From: Clostridium thailandense | Lineage (GTDB): Bacteria > Bacillota > Clostridia > Clostridiales > Clostridiaceae | Assembly: GCF_019207025.1 (NCBI RefSeq) | Contig: NZ_JAEEGC010000025.1 | Location: forward strand, 1 to 64,000 | Direction of reading: 5' to 3' | DNA: 64,000 nucleotides | Program-made: the position numbers and the translations under genes | Notes under the pieces: generated by a model | Databases searched by the model: none | Told to the model about the DNA's origin: nothing | The model's input: the letters and a program-made list of their open reading frames with translations, nothing else | Shown: positions 8,100 through 17,924 of the stretch, one piece after another | Numbering within the stretch: the first letter of the stretch is position 1 | How the letters are laid out: every line of letters starts with the position of its first letter

Positions 8100-10343
8100 T
8101 TATATTAATCTTTTTACAATTTCCAATAAATTACTTTGTTGAAAATCACTTTTTATAATATAAGCGCTTGCCCCAACATCTATACCTCTTTCTTTATCCT
8201 CTCTTGATTCAAGAGAGGTAACAAGTATAACAGGTATTTCTGTTGTCTCGTTATCGCCTCTTATTTTTGATGTTAATTGAAATCCATCCATTTTAGGCAT
8301 TTCTACATCCGTTATAACAAGGTCAAATCTCTCAGATTTTAATAAGTTCCACCCTTGAAGTCCATCTACTGCAGTTTTAACTAAGTATCCTTGAGTTTCT
8401 AAAATATTTTTTATTAGAGTTCTTGACGTAATGGAATCTTCTACCACTATAATAGATTTCTTTTCGCCACCATCTTCATTTTTATCTTTAATAATATCTA
8501 AAGACTTATTTCCAATTTTAACACAGGTTTTTATTAAATCCTCCACATTCAATATAGGAACAACTTGTCCCGACCCCAAAATAGTTGCTCCAGAGATATT
8601 CCTAACTCGTTTTAATTGCTTATTAAATCTTTTTACAAGTATCTCTTGCTCTACTATTATGTCATCTGCACTAAAAGCTATACTCCTTTCAATACCGCCA
8701 ACTATTAACAGGATTATCTCTTCTTTCGAACTATCCTCATTGCTGTTATCTCTTATCTCTAAGGCATCCTTTAAATTAAAAATAGGTATAATTAATCCAT
8801 TAAACAATATTGTAGGTCTATTTTCTATTACTCTTATTTCGTCCTTCTTTATTCTAAGAACCTTTTCTACATTACCAGTGGGTATTAAAAAAATTTGCTT
8901 TGAAATTCTTATAAGTATTCCCCTATTAGTAGACATCGTTATCGGCAATACTATAGTAAATTTAGTTCCTTTTTGTCTTTCAGTTACTACATCTAAGAAC
9001 CCTCTAAGCTTTTGTACCTTTTCGTACACTATAGCAAGTCCCAAGCCTCTTCCTGATATGTCAGTTATTATATCACTAGTAGAAAAACTAGATTTAAAAA
9101 TTAGCATCTTTGCAATTTCATCATCAATATTTCTAGCTTCTTCTTCTGTTAAAAATTTCTTCTTAACAGCCTTCATTTTAATTTCATTAATATCAATTCC
9201 TGCTCCATCATCAGAGATTTCAATTTTTACTCTATCACTACTTATTTGAGTAATATTTAAACTTATTTTTCCTTTAGTTTGTTTTCCATGTCTGTGTTCT
9301 GGCTTTTCAATTCCATGATCTATACAATTTCTAATTATATGCATAAGCGGATGCTTAATTTCTTCAAGGATACGTCTATCAACTTCTATCTCTATTCCAT
9401 TAACTACAAATTCTATATCTTTTCCAATTTCCTTAGACAAATCTCTAATCATTTTAGGAAACATTTCTATTATATAGGAAAATGGGAGTAACATAATATC
9501 TTTTATATCTTCTATAAAACTATCTGTCATCAATTCTATAGTTTTTGCATCACTTTCTGCACATTTCAACAGAGTATCTACACTATTCTCCAATTCTCTT
9601 ATGTATTCATTTGCATTTTTCTTTTTCCACAAATCCAGTAATCCTTTTATATTTCTAATCTCCTTAGATCTTTGAAAGGCTGAAAGTTTTGCGTACAATA
9701 ATTCTTCTCCTTGAATAAGTAATGAATCTAGTTTATCTTTTGGAACCTTTATAACCTTATTATTTTTATCATCTAAAATTTTTATTTCTTTATCTTTATG
9801 TACTTGTATGTCATTATTTATATTAAAATTATCGCTTATTACTATATTTTTATCTATTGCTTTTTCATTAAGTTCTTTAGGTATACTAAAATACCTACTT
9901 TTATCTTTATTTCTATCAATAATTTCTGTACTGCTATTTTCAGCCTCACTATGTTCTATCTTTTCTAAATTCTCTATGATATTGGAAATATCCTTAATCT
10001 CGTAATCAGGCAATGAAAGAATATCTTCTATGGTATTAACCGCATCATTAAATCTATCAAACATTTCTGTATTTAAATTCAATTTTCCTTTTTTTATGCT
10101 GGAAAATATACTTTCGAGTTTATGGCAAATTGTTTCTATTTCTCTTAAATTTACTGCCCTAGCTGCTCCTTTTAAACTATGAAATTCTCTATATATAGTT
10201 TCAATTATAGCTGTCTGCTCTTCTGTATTATATTTATTCTCTAATTCCAGCAATGATAAGAAAATGCTTTTTAAATGATCATGTGCCTCTATATTGAAAG
10301 TTGAACGAAGTCTTTTCAAAAATTCAGCATCATTTGTACTCAT
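8100..10343 (-). CDS. Hybrid CheA histidine kinase with C-terminal receiver (WspE-like)
   Basis: A 747-residue CheA-REC fusion. Domains in order: Hpt (about 1-115, phosphorylated His55 in EFHSLKGAARA), a long linker, dimerisation region, HATPase (N-box HIIRNCIDHGIEKPEHR, G-box ISDDGAGID), CheW-like domain, and a receiver (VVEDSITSRTL, Asp in VITDVEMPKMDG). It should autophosphorylate on receptor input and pass phosphate to its own receiver, to CheB and to the GGDEF response regulator encoded downstream. The fused receiver is characteristic of alternative (Wsp, Frz, Pil-like) systems rather than flagellar chemotaxis, where CheA lacks it. Confidence 0.9.
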   Translation of the reverse strand: MSTNDAEFLKRLRSTFNIEAHDHLKSIFLSLLELENKYNTEEQTAIIETIYREFHSLKGAARAVNLREIETICHKLESIFSSIKKGKLNLNTEMFDRFNDAVNTIEDILSLPDYEIKDISNIIENLEKIEHSEAENSSTEIIDRNKDKSRYFSIPKELNEKAIDKNIVISDNFNINNDIQVHKDKEIKILDDKNNKVIKVPKDKLDSLLIQGEELLYAKLSAFQRSKEIRNIKGLLDLWKKKNANEYIRELENSVDTLLKCAESDAKTIELMTDSFIEDIKDIMLLPFSYIIEMFPKMIRDLSKEIGKDIEFVVNGIEIEVDRRILEEIKHPLMHIIRNCIDHGIEKPEHRHGKQTKGKISLNITQISSDRVKIEISDDGAGIDINEIKMKAVKKKFLTEEEARNIDDEIAKMLIFKSSFSTSDIITDISGRGLGLAIVYEKVQKLRGFLDVVTERQKGTKFTIVLPITMSTNRGILIRISKQIFLIPTGNVEKVLRIKKDEIRVIENRPTILFNGLIIPIFNLKDALEIRDNSNEDSSKEEIILLIVGGIERSIAFSADDIIVEQEILVKRFNKQLKRVRNISGATILGSGQVVPILNVEDLIKTCVKIGNKSLDIIKDKNEDGGEKKSIIVVEDSITSRTLIKNILETQGYLVKTAVDGLQGWNLLKSERFDLVITDVEMPKMDGFQLTSKIRGDNETTEIPVILVTSLESREDKERGIDVGASAYIIKSDFQQSNLLEIVKRLI

Positions 10344-10360
10344 TACTATCCTCTCTTTCT

Positions 10361-12409
10361 TTAAACCTGATATTTTTCAGTTAGTGCCTTAAGCCTATAC
10401 CCCATATCTTGTAAATTTTTAGCAGCATCCTCCAACTGCTTCATACTATCAACATTTTGAACACTCGCCTCATTTATACCATCCATTGCTATGGCTATCT
10501 GATCCATTCCAATTAATTGTTGTTGACTAGATGCCTCTATCTGCATAGCGGCTTGTGCAGACATATTTATATTTTCTGTAAGTTTTCTTATAGCATTTCC
10601 TGCTTCTGAGGCCTGTTTCATTCCCATTTCAGCAAGTTTTATTCCTTTTTCTGTTGTCATAACAGCATTACTTGCAGCCTTCTGTATGTCTTTTAGAATA
10701 TTTCTTACTTGCTTTGTTCCCTGTTTTGACTGCTCAGCTAGATTTCTAATTTCCTGTGCTACTACAGAAAATCCTTTTCCTTGGTCTCCTGCTTTAGCTG
10801 CTTCGATTGAAGCATTCACCGCTAAAATACCAGACTGTTCTGAAATGTTGTCTACACTTTCTATAAGTTCACTTATATTCTGACTTTGTTCACTTAAAAC
10901 TATTATACTTTCTGCAATCGCCTGCATCTGGAAGTTGATAGAATTCATACCTTCTAAAGTTTCCTCTGTAGCCTTATCTCCTGCCTTGGATATCTCAAGA
11001 GACTGTCTTGCACTATTCGAAACATTTTTTGTTTTTTCACTTGATACATACACGGTTTGCTTAACTTCTTCTACCGTTGCTGTAGTTTCACTTACTGCCG
11101 AAGAAGTCTCCGTAGCTCCTGAAGTAACCTGCGTAAGAGAAGCAGTAATTTGACTTACAGAAGATGCGATTACATTTGCTACATTAATAATTTCTTTCGT
11201 TTGTTCCCTAAGGTTATGTATCATATTGCTAATTGTGTTTGTTAAAATTCCAATTTCATCTGAACGCTTTACCTCTGGTAAATCAACATTTAAATCTCCC
11301 ATAGATATTTCATTGGCAACTTTGGACATCTTTATCATAGGTTTTGCAATATTTGACGCTATGCCAACTGAAACTATGATTATCACTGCTACTGCTGCTA
11401 TTAATATAAACATCATTGCAATTTTTAATTTATTTACTGGTTCATAAGCTTCAGATTGATTTATTTTAACTAAAACTCCCCATTTAAGACTGTCTATATT
11501 TAATGGAGTATATGCTACAATAGACTCAGTATTATGATAGTCGCCATAAGTTTCAACATTAGTCTTACCAGCTAGTACTTCATCTGCACCTTTAGTTCTT
11601 ATTTCTTTTAAAAGAATAGTAGATTTTGCTGCTTTTATTTTTTCATCGCTTTCCGAACTTAAAAATCTAGTATTACTTCTTGCTTTATAATCTGAACCAA
11701 TCAGTACTACTTCTCCACTTTCTCCAATATTTAGAGACTCCCATTTATTATTATTGGACACAATTTCATCTATCTTATTTGTTCCTAGTTTAAAAATCAA
11801 AACTCCTATATTCTCATTACCTTTAAAAATTGGTGCAGCTATAGATGCAATAGGTTTACTGTTAGATGGGCTGTAAATCTCATAATCCGTAATACATACG
11901 AAATTTTTATCGCTGCTATTTCTTGCATTTTCAAAGGCCTTTGCCACATTTGTATTTTTATATGGTCCATTCAAAAGGTTTGTCCCATAATCTGATTCTT
12001 TCAATGTTGAGTATAATATATTTCCTGTCTTAGAATCTACAAGTAGTATATCTCCCGCCTCTAACTTGTTAACAAAACCAACAAAGGCAGGGTTATACTT
12101 TTGATATATATTATTATAGTTACTATTTTGAATATCCTGAATTTGACTTAACTCGTTCATAGCATCTATAGCCATTGGTTCCTGTGCCATATATGATACT
12201 CTGTTTAAACCAGAATTTAAATAATCTTCTACTTCTTTTTTCTTTGTATCTCTTACAAAACTTAAACGCTGAATAGCATCCTGCTGTAAAAATTTTCTTG
12301 AATTATTATAACTTAATCCTGCTATAATAAGAGCTGGTATAATAGAAATTACCAAAAAACATATAATTAGCTTTGTTCTTAATCCATTTATAAATTTTAA
12401 TTTTATCAT
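10361..12409 (-). CDS. Methyl-accepting chemotaxis protein
   Basis: A 682-residue receptor: N-terminal membrane helix, a large extracellular sensor (about 35-320, dCache-like), second membrane helix (about 325-350), HAMP, and a cytoplasmic signalling domain with the conserved hairpin tip recognisable as SGILAVNASIEAAKAGDQGKGF (given here as a motif, around residues 520-540). It lies 18 bases after cheW and 17 before cheA, so it is probably the dedicated receptor of this pathway, as WspA is in Pseudomonas. Ligand unknown. Confidence 0.88.
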   Translation of the reverse strand: MIKLKFINGLRTKLIICFLVISIIPALIIAGLSYNNSRKFLQQDAIQRLSFVRDTKKKEVEDYLNSGLNRVSYMAQEPMAIDAMNELSQIQDIQNSNYNNIYQKYNPAFVGFVNKLEAGDILLVDSKTGNILYSTLKESDYGTNLLNGPYKNTNVAKAFENARNSSDKNFVCITDYEIYSPSNSKPIASIAAPIFKGNENIGVLIFKLGTNKIDEIVSNNNKWESLNIGESGEVVLIGSDYKARSNTRFLSSESDEKIKAAKSTILLKEIRTKGADEVLAGKTNVETYGDYHNTESIVAYTPLNIDSLKWGVLVKINQSEAYEPVNKLKIAMMFILIAAVAVIIIVSVGIASNIAKPMIKMSKVANEISMGDLNVDLPEVKRSDEIGILTNTISNMIHNLREQTKEIINVANVIASSVSQITASLTQVTSGATETSSAVSETTATVEEVKQTVYVSSEKTKNVSNSARQSLEISKAGDKATEETLEGMNSINFQMQAIAESIIVLSEQSQNISELIESVDNISEQSGILAVNASIEAAKAGDQGKGFSVVAQEIRNLAEQSKQGTKQVRNILKDIQKAASNAVMTTEKGIKLAEMGMKQASEAGNAIRKLTENINMSAQAAMQIEASSQQQLIGMDQIAIAMDGINEASVQNVDSMKQLEDAAKNLQDMGYRLKALTEKYQV

Positions 12410-12427
12410 AGTATATGTATCACTCCC

Positions 12428-12910
12428 TTAAATTACTTCCTCATCAACAATAATCTTTTCATCCAGCATTATATTTTTTATATCTAAAACAATGCTTCCC
12501 GCTCTTGTTATGCCTTTAAAATACTTTGAGTTAAAATTCATTGCTGCTAAAACATTTTTTTGTATCTCACTTAAAGAAATTAAATTACATGCTAAAATGC
12601 TGTCTGCTATAATTCCTAATTCTAGGTCATTTACTTTTACTACAATAACTTTTTTTACCTTATCCACTTCTACTAACTTTGTAGTAAAGCCTAGGAAATT
12701 TCTAATATCTATAACAGATATTATTTTTCCTCTAAAATTTATTATGCCTATTATAAATGCTGGTGTACAAGGAAGCTTAGTAACACTTTTCACTGAATGT
12801 ACCTCAACTAAATATGGAATTTCCACCGCATATTTTTCATTACATTCACTGGTATTCACCCCAAATTCTAGAACCTCTATATAATTCTCTTCTATTTTAG
12901 CTTTCTCCAT
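12428..12910 (-). CDS. CheW-like coupling protein
   Basis: A 160-residue single CheW domain protein that links receptor to CheA. Recognisable features are the strand-turn LVEVHSVKSVTKLPCTPAFIIGIINFRGKI (start of the family core; shown split: IPYLVEVHSVKSV then GIINFRGKIISVID) and the following NFLGF. I choose the ATG at 12910 because GGAGG lies six bases before it; the gene then overlaps the end of cheR by 14 bases, implying coupled translation. It is followed directly by the receptor gene. Confidence 0.88.
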   Translation of the reverse strand: MEKAKIEENYIEVLEFGVNTSECNEKYAVEIPYLVEVHSVKSVTKLPCTPAFIIGIINFRGKIISVIDIRNFLGFTTKLVEVDKVKKVIVVKVNDLELGIIADSILACNLISLSEIQKNVLAAMNFNSKYFKGITRAGSIVLDIKNIMLDEKIIVDEEVI

Positions 12911-14363
12911 ATAGACCTCCGCTATAAGATACGTTATCAATAATTTGCTTTAACATTCCCACTGTCATCTCTTCTGAACATGGAACTATATCTTTTTCCT
13001 CAAAGTTTTCAAGTAATGCTCGTACATTTTCAAAATTTTTAAATGCTTCCTTAAGCTTTTTCTGTTTTAAGTTTAAGTTTCCAAGGTTAAAATATGCCAT
13101 AATAAAGCTTGAATCTAAAAAAACCGCTTTTTTTAACGCCTTAACAGCCTCCCCAAAGTTACCTAACTCTTGCTCTATGTTTGCAAGCAATTGATAATAA
13201 ACAGGATTTATCTTATCTTTATCTATTGCCTTTTTGCACCATTCAAGTGCTTCTAAGAGTTTCCCCTCATTTGCAAATGAGCGACACAAATCTTCAACCT
13301 CTCGTGCATTCATATCATTGTCTTTATAAGACTTAATTTCTGAAATTATCGCTGTAGGCTCTAGTGATATATCATTATTTCTATAATCTTTTTTCATCTC
13401 ATTTTCTACTAATTTCAATAATAAACTATATTTGTTATCTTTTGCATTGTTATATTGCTTTAAGTATAAAGTTTCTAAAGATACATTCTTACTATTATAT
13501 TCTAGTGATATGGATTGTTTAATATTTTTATTATATAAAAAAGTATTTTCTATGTTTTTTGATGTAAAAGAAGAATTATTAAAATATAAATTCTCAGTGG
13601 GTGCTCCTATAAGCCAACCTCCATCTACAGTTATATTGTAAAACCGTTTAATTATTTGGTTTGCTAAGGATTCGCTAAAATACATAAGTACATTCCTACA
13701 AAATATAATATCAATATTATTTAGTATCTTATTATCTAATAAATAAGTATCCTTAGCTAAATTCAAATTATAAAACTTCACAAGCTCCATTACATCATCG
13801 TTGATCTTATAGTGTTTATCGTCTATGATTTTAAAATACCTATTTTTAAAATTTAAATTCGTGCCTCTAAAAGACCATTCGCTGTATATTCCCTGTCTAG
13901 CTTTGTTAAGAAAATTTTCATTTATATCAGTAGCTATTATTTCAATATTCCAGTTCTTATAATCTGGAATAAGTTCTTTTATTAATATAGCTATAGAATA
14001 AGGTTCCTCACCTGATGAACAACCAGCACTCCAAATTTTCATGCTTCTACTAAAATTTTCTTTTATCCTTATCATATTTGGAAACAAATTTTCTCTCAAT
14101 ATTCTAAATAGATTTTTATCTCTAAAGAAATAAGTTTCCCCAATAGTAAGACAAGTAGCCAAATTAATAATGTCTTTATTAGATAACTGATTTAGAAGTA
14201 TCAAATTAATATATTCTTCTAAATCAATATTTTTTTGCTTTGAAGCATTTGCTAAAGCTCTTATAACATCATTGCCTCTTTCTTCTGTGAAATTTAATCC
14301 TAGATTTTTTTCTATAAATCTACTTATGATCTTAAGAGTTTTCTCTGAAATATTATTAATCAT
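12897..14363 (-). CDS. CheR-type methyltransferase with TPR repeats (WspC-like)
   Basis: A 488-residue fusion. Residues about 1-275 are a CheR S-adenosylmethionine methyltransferase (IGETYFFRD, KIWSAGCSSGEEPYSIAI, IIFCRNVLMYF), which methylates receptor glutamates. Residues about 365-480 hold two or three tetratricopeptide repeats (EALEWCKKAIDKDKINPVYY, AVKALKKAVFLDSSFIMAYF), the arrangement of WspC and FrzF rather than of flagellar CheR. It heads the operon. A small inverted repeat lies upstream at 14399-14419. Confidence 0.9.
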   Translation of the reverse strand: MINNISEKTLKIISRFIEKNLGLNFTEERGNDVIRALANASKQKNIDLEEYINLILLNQLSNKDIINLATCLTIGETYFFRDKNLFRILRENLFPNMIRIKENFSRSMKIWSAGCSSGEEPYSIAILIKELIPDYKNWNIEIIATDINENFLNKARQGIYSEWSFRGTNLNFKNRYFKIIDDKHYKINDDVMELVKFYNLNLAKDTYLLDNKILNNIDIIFCRNVLMYFSESLANQIIKRFYNITVDGGWLIGAPTENLYFNNSSFTSKNIENTFLYNKNIKQSISLEYNSKNVSLETLYLKQYNNAKDNKYSLLLKLVENEMKKDYRNNDISLEPTAIISEIKSYKDNDMNAREVEDLCRSFANEGKLLEALEWCKKAIDKDKINPVYYQLLANIEQELGNFGEAVKALKKAVFLDSSFIMAYFNLGNLNLKQKKLKEAFKNFENVRALLENFEEKDIVPCSEEMTVGMLKQIIDNVSYSGGLYGES

Positions 14364-14398
14364 TTTTACCCTCTATAACTAATTAAACTTTTCTGGTT

Positions 14399-14419
14399 CT
14401 AAAGTTAAAACAACTTTAG
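14399..14419. promoter_or_regulatory. Short inverted repeat upstream of the chemosensory operon
   Basis: ctaaagtt and aactttag flank five bases, about 36-56 bases upstream of the cheR start. It could be an operator or a weak hairpin in the leader; there is no T-run. Low certainty. Confidence 0.3.
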
Positions 14420-14539
14420 TATTAAATAGAACAACTAAATTTATAATCCTATAACACTATATATTATATCTTATGTAAAAATTTATACAAACACATTTTT
14501 GTAATAAAATGCTGTCTAAAACACTCTTATGTCGAAACC

Positions 14540-14568
14540 TAAAAGCGTGGTTACTCACCACGCTTTTA
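14540..14568 (-). terminator. Hairpin terminator after chemoreceptor gene
   Basis: Arms taaaagcgtgg (14540-14550) and ccacgctttta (14558-14568) flank a seven-base loop, one base beyond the stop codon of the receptor gene ending at 14570. It separates this receptor from the downstream chemosensory operon. Confidence 0.8.
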
Positions 14569-14569
14569 C

Positions 14570-16582
14570 TTAATTCAACTTAAATTTGTCTATTTCTTCT
14601 TTTAAATGTTCTGAAAGCTCTTTAAGCCTTACTGCATAATTTAGATAAGATTCTATATTAGCATTTACTTCCTCTACTGAAGCTGAGACTTCTTCTGTCG
14701 AAGCTGCGGTTTCTTCACTTACAGCAGATATGTTGTAAATTTGAGCTACTACAGACTGTTTATTGGCATTCATTTCTGTAGTAGAGTTTTTCGTTTCTTT
14801 TACCTTATTACTTAGAGAGCCTATGGATAATATTATTTTATTAAACACTTCCTCGGCTTCCTTAACGACTCTTTTCTGACTTTCTACTACCTCTTCTGTT
14901 TTATTCATAGCTTCTACAGCTAGTTTGGACTTTCCTTGAATTTCTTTTATTATACTGTCTATCTCCCTTGCCGAATCCATAGATTGTTCTGCAAGCATTC
15001 TTATTTCTTCTGCAACAACTGAGAAACCTTTTCCCGCCTCTCCTGCTCTAGCTGCTTCTATGGCTGCATTTAAGGCTAAGAGATTAGTTTGTTCCGTTAT
15101 CTGTGCTATAGTTTCAGTTATAGAACTAATTTTCTTTGTACTTTCATTAACTGCTCCTACAATTTCACTTACTTGGTCTGTAGCCTTTTCAGTATCCTTA
15201 GATTTTACATTTAAAATAGTTATTATATCTAGTCCCTTATTTCCTAAATCATTAGCCTCTATTGATACCTTCTCCATATCTTTAGTAGAATTCGTTATAA
15301 TACCTATTCTCTCTGCCAATTGGTTTATTTCCTGTGAGCCTTCCTCTGAGCTCTTAGCCTGTTCCAAAGTACCCCTTGCTATTTCTTCAACAGTTAATGC
15401 TATTTGACCAATGGCCTGTGCTGTCTGCTCTGTCATATTAGCTAAAGTACCAGCTGAGTCTAAAACTTCTTTTGATGAGTCACCGGCATCTTCAAGTAAT
15501 CTAGACACATTTTCCTTCATACTATTAAAATCTTCCGCGAGTTCTCCAATTTCATCTTTAGAATCTATGCTAACTCTATCCGAAAAATCTCCTTCAGCAG
15601 CCTTTTTAATAGATTCTTTTAATTTCTTTATATTATTAGATATTCTCTTACTAAATAATAGGGATATTATGCTTGCAACCGCAGTTGACAATAACACCAT
15701 TATTAGGGTTATATTTCTTATTGAATTTGTATCATCGATTAATTCTGACTTAGGGATTATAGCTATTACTTTCCATCTAGTTAGCTCATTAGTAGAAAAA
15801 GCTGCATATTTGAGTTCATTGTTATATTTATATTCTGAAAACCCTTCTTTATTTTGAGAAACAGACTTCCATAAATCTAATTTTAGCATTGAATCTGTTC
15901 CTATTAAACTTTTGTCTTTATGAGCTATAACTATACCCGAACTGTTTGTAATTGCTATGTATCCTAATTTACCTATTTGTTTGCTAGATATTTTATCTGA
16001 CATTTTATTCAAATCTATATCTACAGCTACTACTCCTACTATCTGTCCGTTTTTTTCAACAGCTCTAGAAATAGATATTACTGGTTTTTTAGTACCAGTA
16101 TCTATATAAACCTCACTTACGACACTCTTTCCTTTATTATTTAATGCGTCCTTGTACCATGGTCTAGATGTTGGATCAAAGTCTGCGGGTAATTCAGTTT
16201 TAGGGTATAAATAAAATTTTTTGTCACTGGCTCCAAAATAAACTGATTTTAAATCTTCATTGGAGCTTTTTATATTTTCAAGCATATAGTTTAAAAAAGG
16301 TGTGTGTTCTGGATTTGTCTGTATATCCGTAAAATTTATGTTAGTAGCCATCATATTTACTTGTCTTTGCATACTATTAAAATAATTATCTATGCTATCA
16401 TTTAGAAGCAAGTTGCTCTCCATCGAGTCTCTTCGGAACTTGTCCATTAACACATTGTAAGTTTTGTAATAGGATGCTCCACCTAAAGCTGTTAAAGGTA
16501 TAATTGTAAACAATAAAATCGCAATAAATATCTTAGTCCCTAGGCTTTTCAAACTTATTTGTTTTTTCGACATTTCGCCCAT
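14570..16582 (-). CDS. Methyl-accepting chemotaxis protein with dCache sensor
   Basis: A 670-residue receptor with an N-terminal membrane helix, an extracellular double-Cache sensor (about 35-275; [13 protein letters not shown] and [11 protein letters not shown] are typical), a second helix, HAMP and a signalling domain with the tip motif ([19 protein letters not shown]). The start at 16582 is preferred since AGAGGA lies six bases upstream; a longer reading begins ten codons earlier. Its own terminator separates it from the cheR operon, so it is a single transcription unit that may signal through that pathway or another. Confidence 0.87.
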   Translation of the reverse strand: MGEMSKKQISLKSLGTKIFIAILLFTIIPLTALGGASYYKTYNVLMDKFRRDSMESNLLLNDSIDNYFNSMQRQVNMMATNINFTDIQTNPEHTPFLNYMLENIKSSNEDLKSVYFGASDKKFYLYPKTELPADFDPTSRPWYKDALNNKGKSVVSEVYIDTGTKKPVISISRAVEKNGQIVGVVAVDIDLNKMSDKISSKQIGKLGYIAITNSSGIVIAHKDKSLIGTDSMLKLDLWKSVSQNKEGFSEYKYNNELKYAAFSTNELTRWKVIAIIPKSELIDDTNSIRNITLIMVLLSTAVASIISLLFSKRISNNIKKLKESIKKAAEGDFSDRVSIDSKDEIGELAEDFNSMKENVSRLLEDAGDSSKEVLDSAGTLANMTEQTAQAIGQIALTVEEIARGTLEQAKSSEEGSQEINQLAERIGIITNSTKDMEKVSIEANDLGNKGLDIITILNVKSKDTEKATDQVSEIVGAVNESTKKISSITETIAQITEQTNLLALNAAIEAARAGEAGKGFSVVAEEIRMLAEQSMDSAREIDSIIKEIQGKSKLAVEAMNKTEEVVESQKRVVKEAEEVFNKIILSIGSLSNKVKETKNSTTEMNANKQSVVAQIYNISAVSEETAASTEEVSASVEEVNANIESYLNYAVRLKELSEHLKEEIDKFKLN

Positions 16583-16698
16583 TCTTATTCCTCTTTTCGC
16601 TATATTATTCACAATAATGTTATCATCTAGTTAATCAGTTGTAAATACAAATCAGACTAATTTTAGATTTATTTTAACCATAGTTTTTCCAACAGAAT

Positions 16699-16741
16699 AG
16701 AGAACTTTTCTCTGATTCTAACACCCAGAAAAAAGTTCTCT
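16699..16741 (-). terminator. Hairpin terminator after aldolase gene
   Basis: agagaactttt (from 16699) pairs with aaaaaagttctct (ending 16741), a few bases beyond the aldolase stop at 16767. AT-rich flanks on both sides. Confidence 0.65.
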
Positions 16742-16766
16742 ATATACAATAAACGTTTAAAAACAA

Positions 16767-17798
16767 CTAATAAATTCCTAATTTTTTCAAATTTTCAACA
16801 AACTCTAAAGCATTTTCCTCTTTAGTTGCCCATGAAGTCACCAGGCGAATAGCAGAATTATTTTCATCTACTTTTTCCCAAATAGAGAATAAATATTTTT
16901 CTTTAAGTTTTTCAATTATCTCATTTGGAAAAATCGGAAACACCTGATTAGAAGGAGAATATGTTAAAAACTTATATCCAGCTCCACTTATGCCATCCTT
17001 TAATAAATCAGCCGTTTTGTTTGCTTGCTTCGCTAAATCAAAATACAAATCATCCTTAAAAAGCTCTAAGAATTGTATTCCTAAAAGTCTTCCTTTTGCG
17101 AGTAATGCACCCTTTTGTTTAATATGAAATCTAAAGTCCTCTTTAAGGGAATCTTTGCATATAACAAGAGCCTCTCCAAATAGAGCTCCATTTTTAGTCC
17201 CACCAATATAAAAGGCATCCATTAGTCTACCTAAGTCTGAAAGTTCTATATCATTTTCTTTTGCACATAGTGCTGAGCCTAGTCTTGCACCATCCATGAA
17301 TAATATAAGTTTGTTTTCCATGCAGAATTTACTTAACTGTTCTAATTCACTCTTAGTATAAATAGTACCAATTTCTGTAGAATTAGAAATGTATACAAGC
17401 TTAGGTTTTACCATATGCTCATCACTATGTAATTCTAAAACAGGTTTTATATCTTCTGGTCTTAACTTTCCATCCTCAACTTCTATAGAAATTACCTTAT
17501 GCCCTGTTGCCTCTATAGCTCCTGTTTCATGTACCAGTATGTGTCCAGTATTTGCGGCGATAGCAGCTTCATAAGGTTTTAGGAAAGCTGAAATCACAGT
17601 AAGGTTTGTTTGCGTACCTCCAACCAATAAGTGGACATCAATATCCTCTTTCTCTATTCTTTGTTTTAAAACTTCAGCTGCTTTTTTGGTGTAACTATCT
17701 TCACCATATCCTACGGTTTGCTCCATATTTGACTGCACCAAAGCATCTAATATTCTTGGATGAGCTCCTTCACTGTAATCATTATTAAAACTGTACAT
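16767..17798 (-). CDS. Threonine aldolase / beta-eliminating lyase family PLP enzyme
   Basis: A 343-residue fold-type I pyridoxal-phosphate enzyme. Family features: NDYSEGAHPRIL near the N-terminus, GGTQTNLTVISAF, the pocket segment ILFMDGARLGSAL and the Schiff-base lysine in YIGGTKNGALFGEAL. Members cleave L-threonine or L-allo-threonine to glycine and acetaldehyde or act on related hydroxy-amino acids. The ATG at 17798 follows AAGGAGG; a longer frame upstream is unlikely because that ribosome-binding site would lie within it. It is a single gene between two hairpin terminators. Confidence 0.85.
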   Translation of the reverse strand: MYSFNNDYSEGAHPRILDALVQSNMEQTVGYGEDSYTKKAAEVLKQRIEKEDIDVHLLVGGTQTNLTVISAFLKPYEAAIAANTGHILVHETGAIEATGHKVISIEVEDGKLRPEDIKPVLELHSDEHMVKPKLVYISNSTEIGTIYTKSELEQLSKFCMENKLILFMDGARLGSALCAKENDIELSDLGRLMDAFYIGGTKNGALFGEALVICKDSLKEDFRFHIKQKGALLAKGRLLGIQFLELFKDDLYFDLAKQANKTADLLKDGISGAGYKFLTYSPSNQVFPIFPNEIIEKLKEKYLFSIWEKVDENNSAIRLVTSWATKEENALEFVENLKKLGIY

Positions 17799-17828
17799 TC
17801 TAATAGACCTCCTTTTTAAATAAAAATA

Positions 17829-17877
17829 CCTCTTTACACATAATTTTACCACTCGGCTTTAACTTTGTGTAAAGAGG
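17829..17877 (-). terminator. Hairpin terminator after carAB
   Basis: cctctttacaca (17829-17840) and tgtgtaaagagg (17866-17877) are perfect complements; read on the minus strand the hairpin is followed by TATTTTTATTT. It lies after carB and before the aldolase gene. Confidence 0.7.
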
Positions 17878-17924
17878 ATTTGTAAATTCTATTATTTAAT
17901 TATTTTGTATATAAAATCAGTTCA

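Noticed and set aside
8431..9249. Long plus-strand frame opposite cheA
   Set aside because: It mirrors the highly conserved CheA coding sequence; composition is that of an antisense frame.
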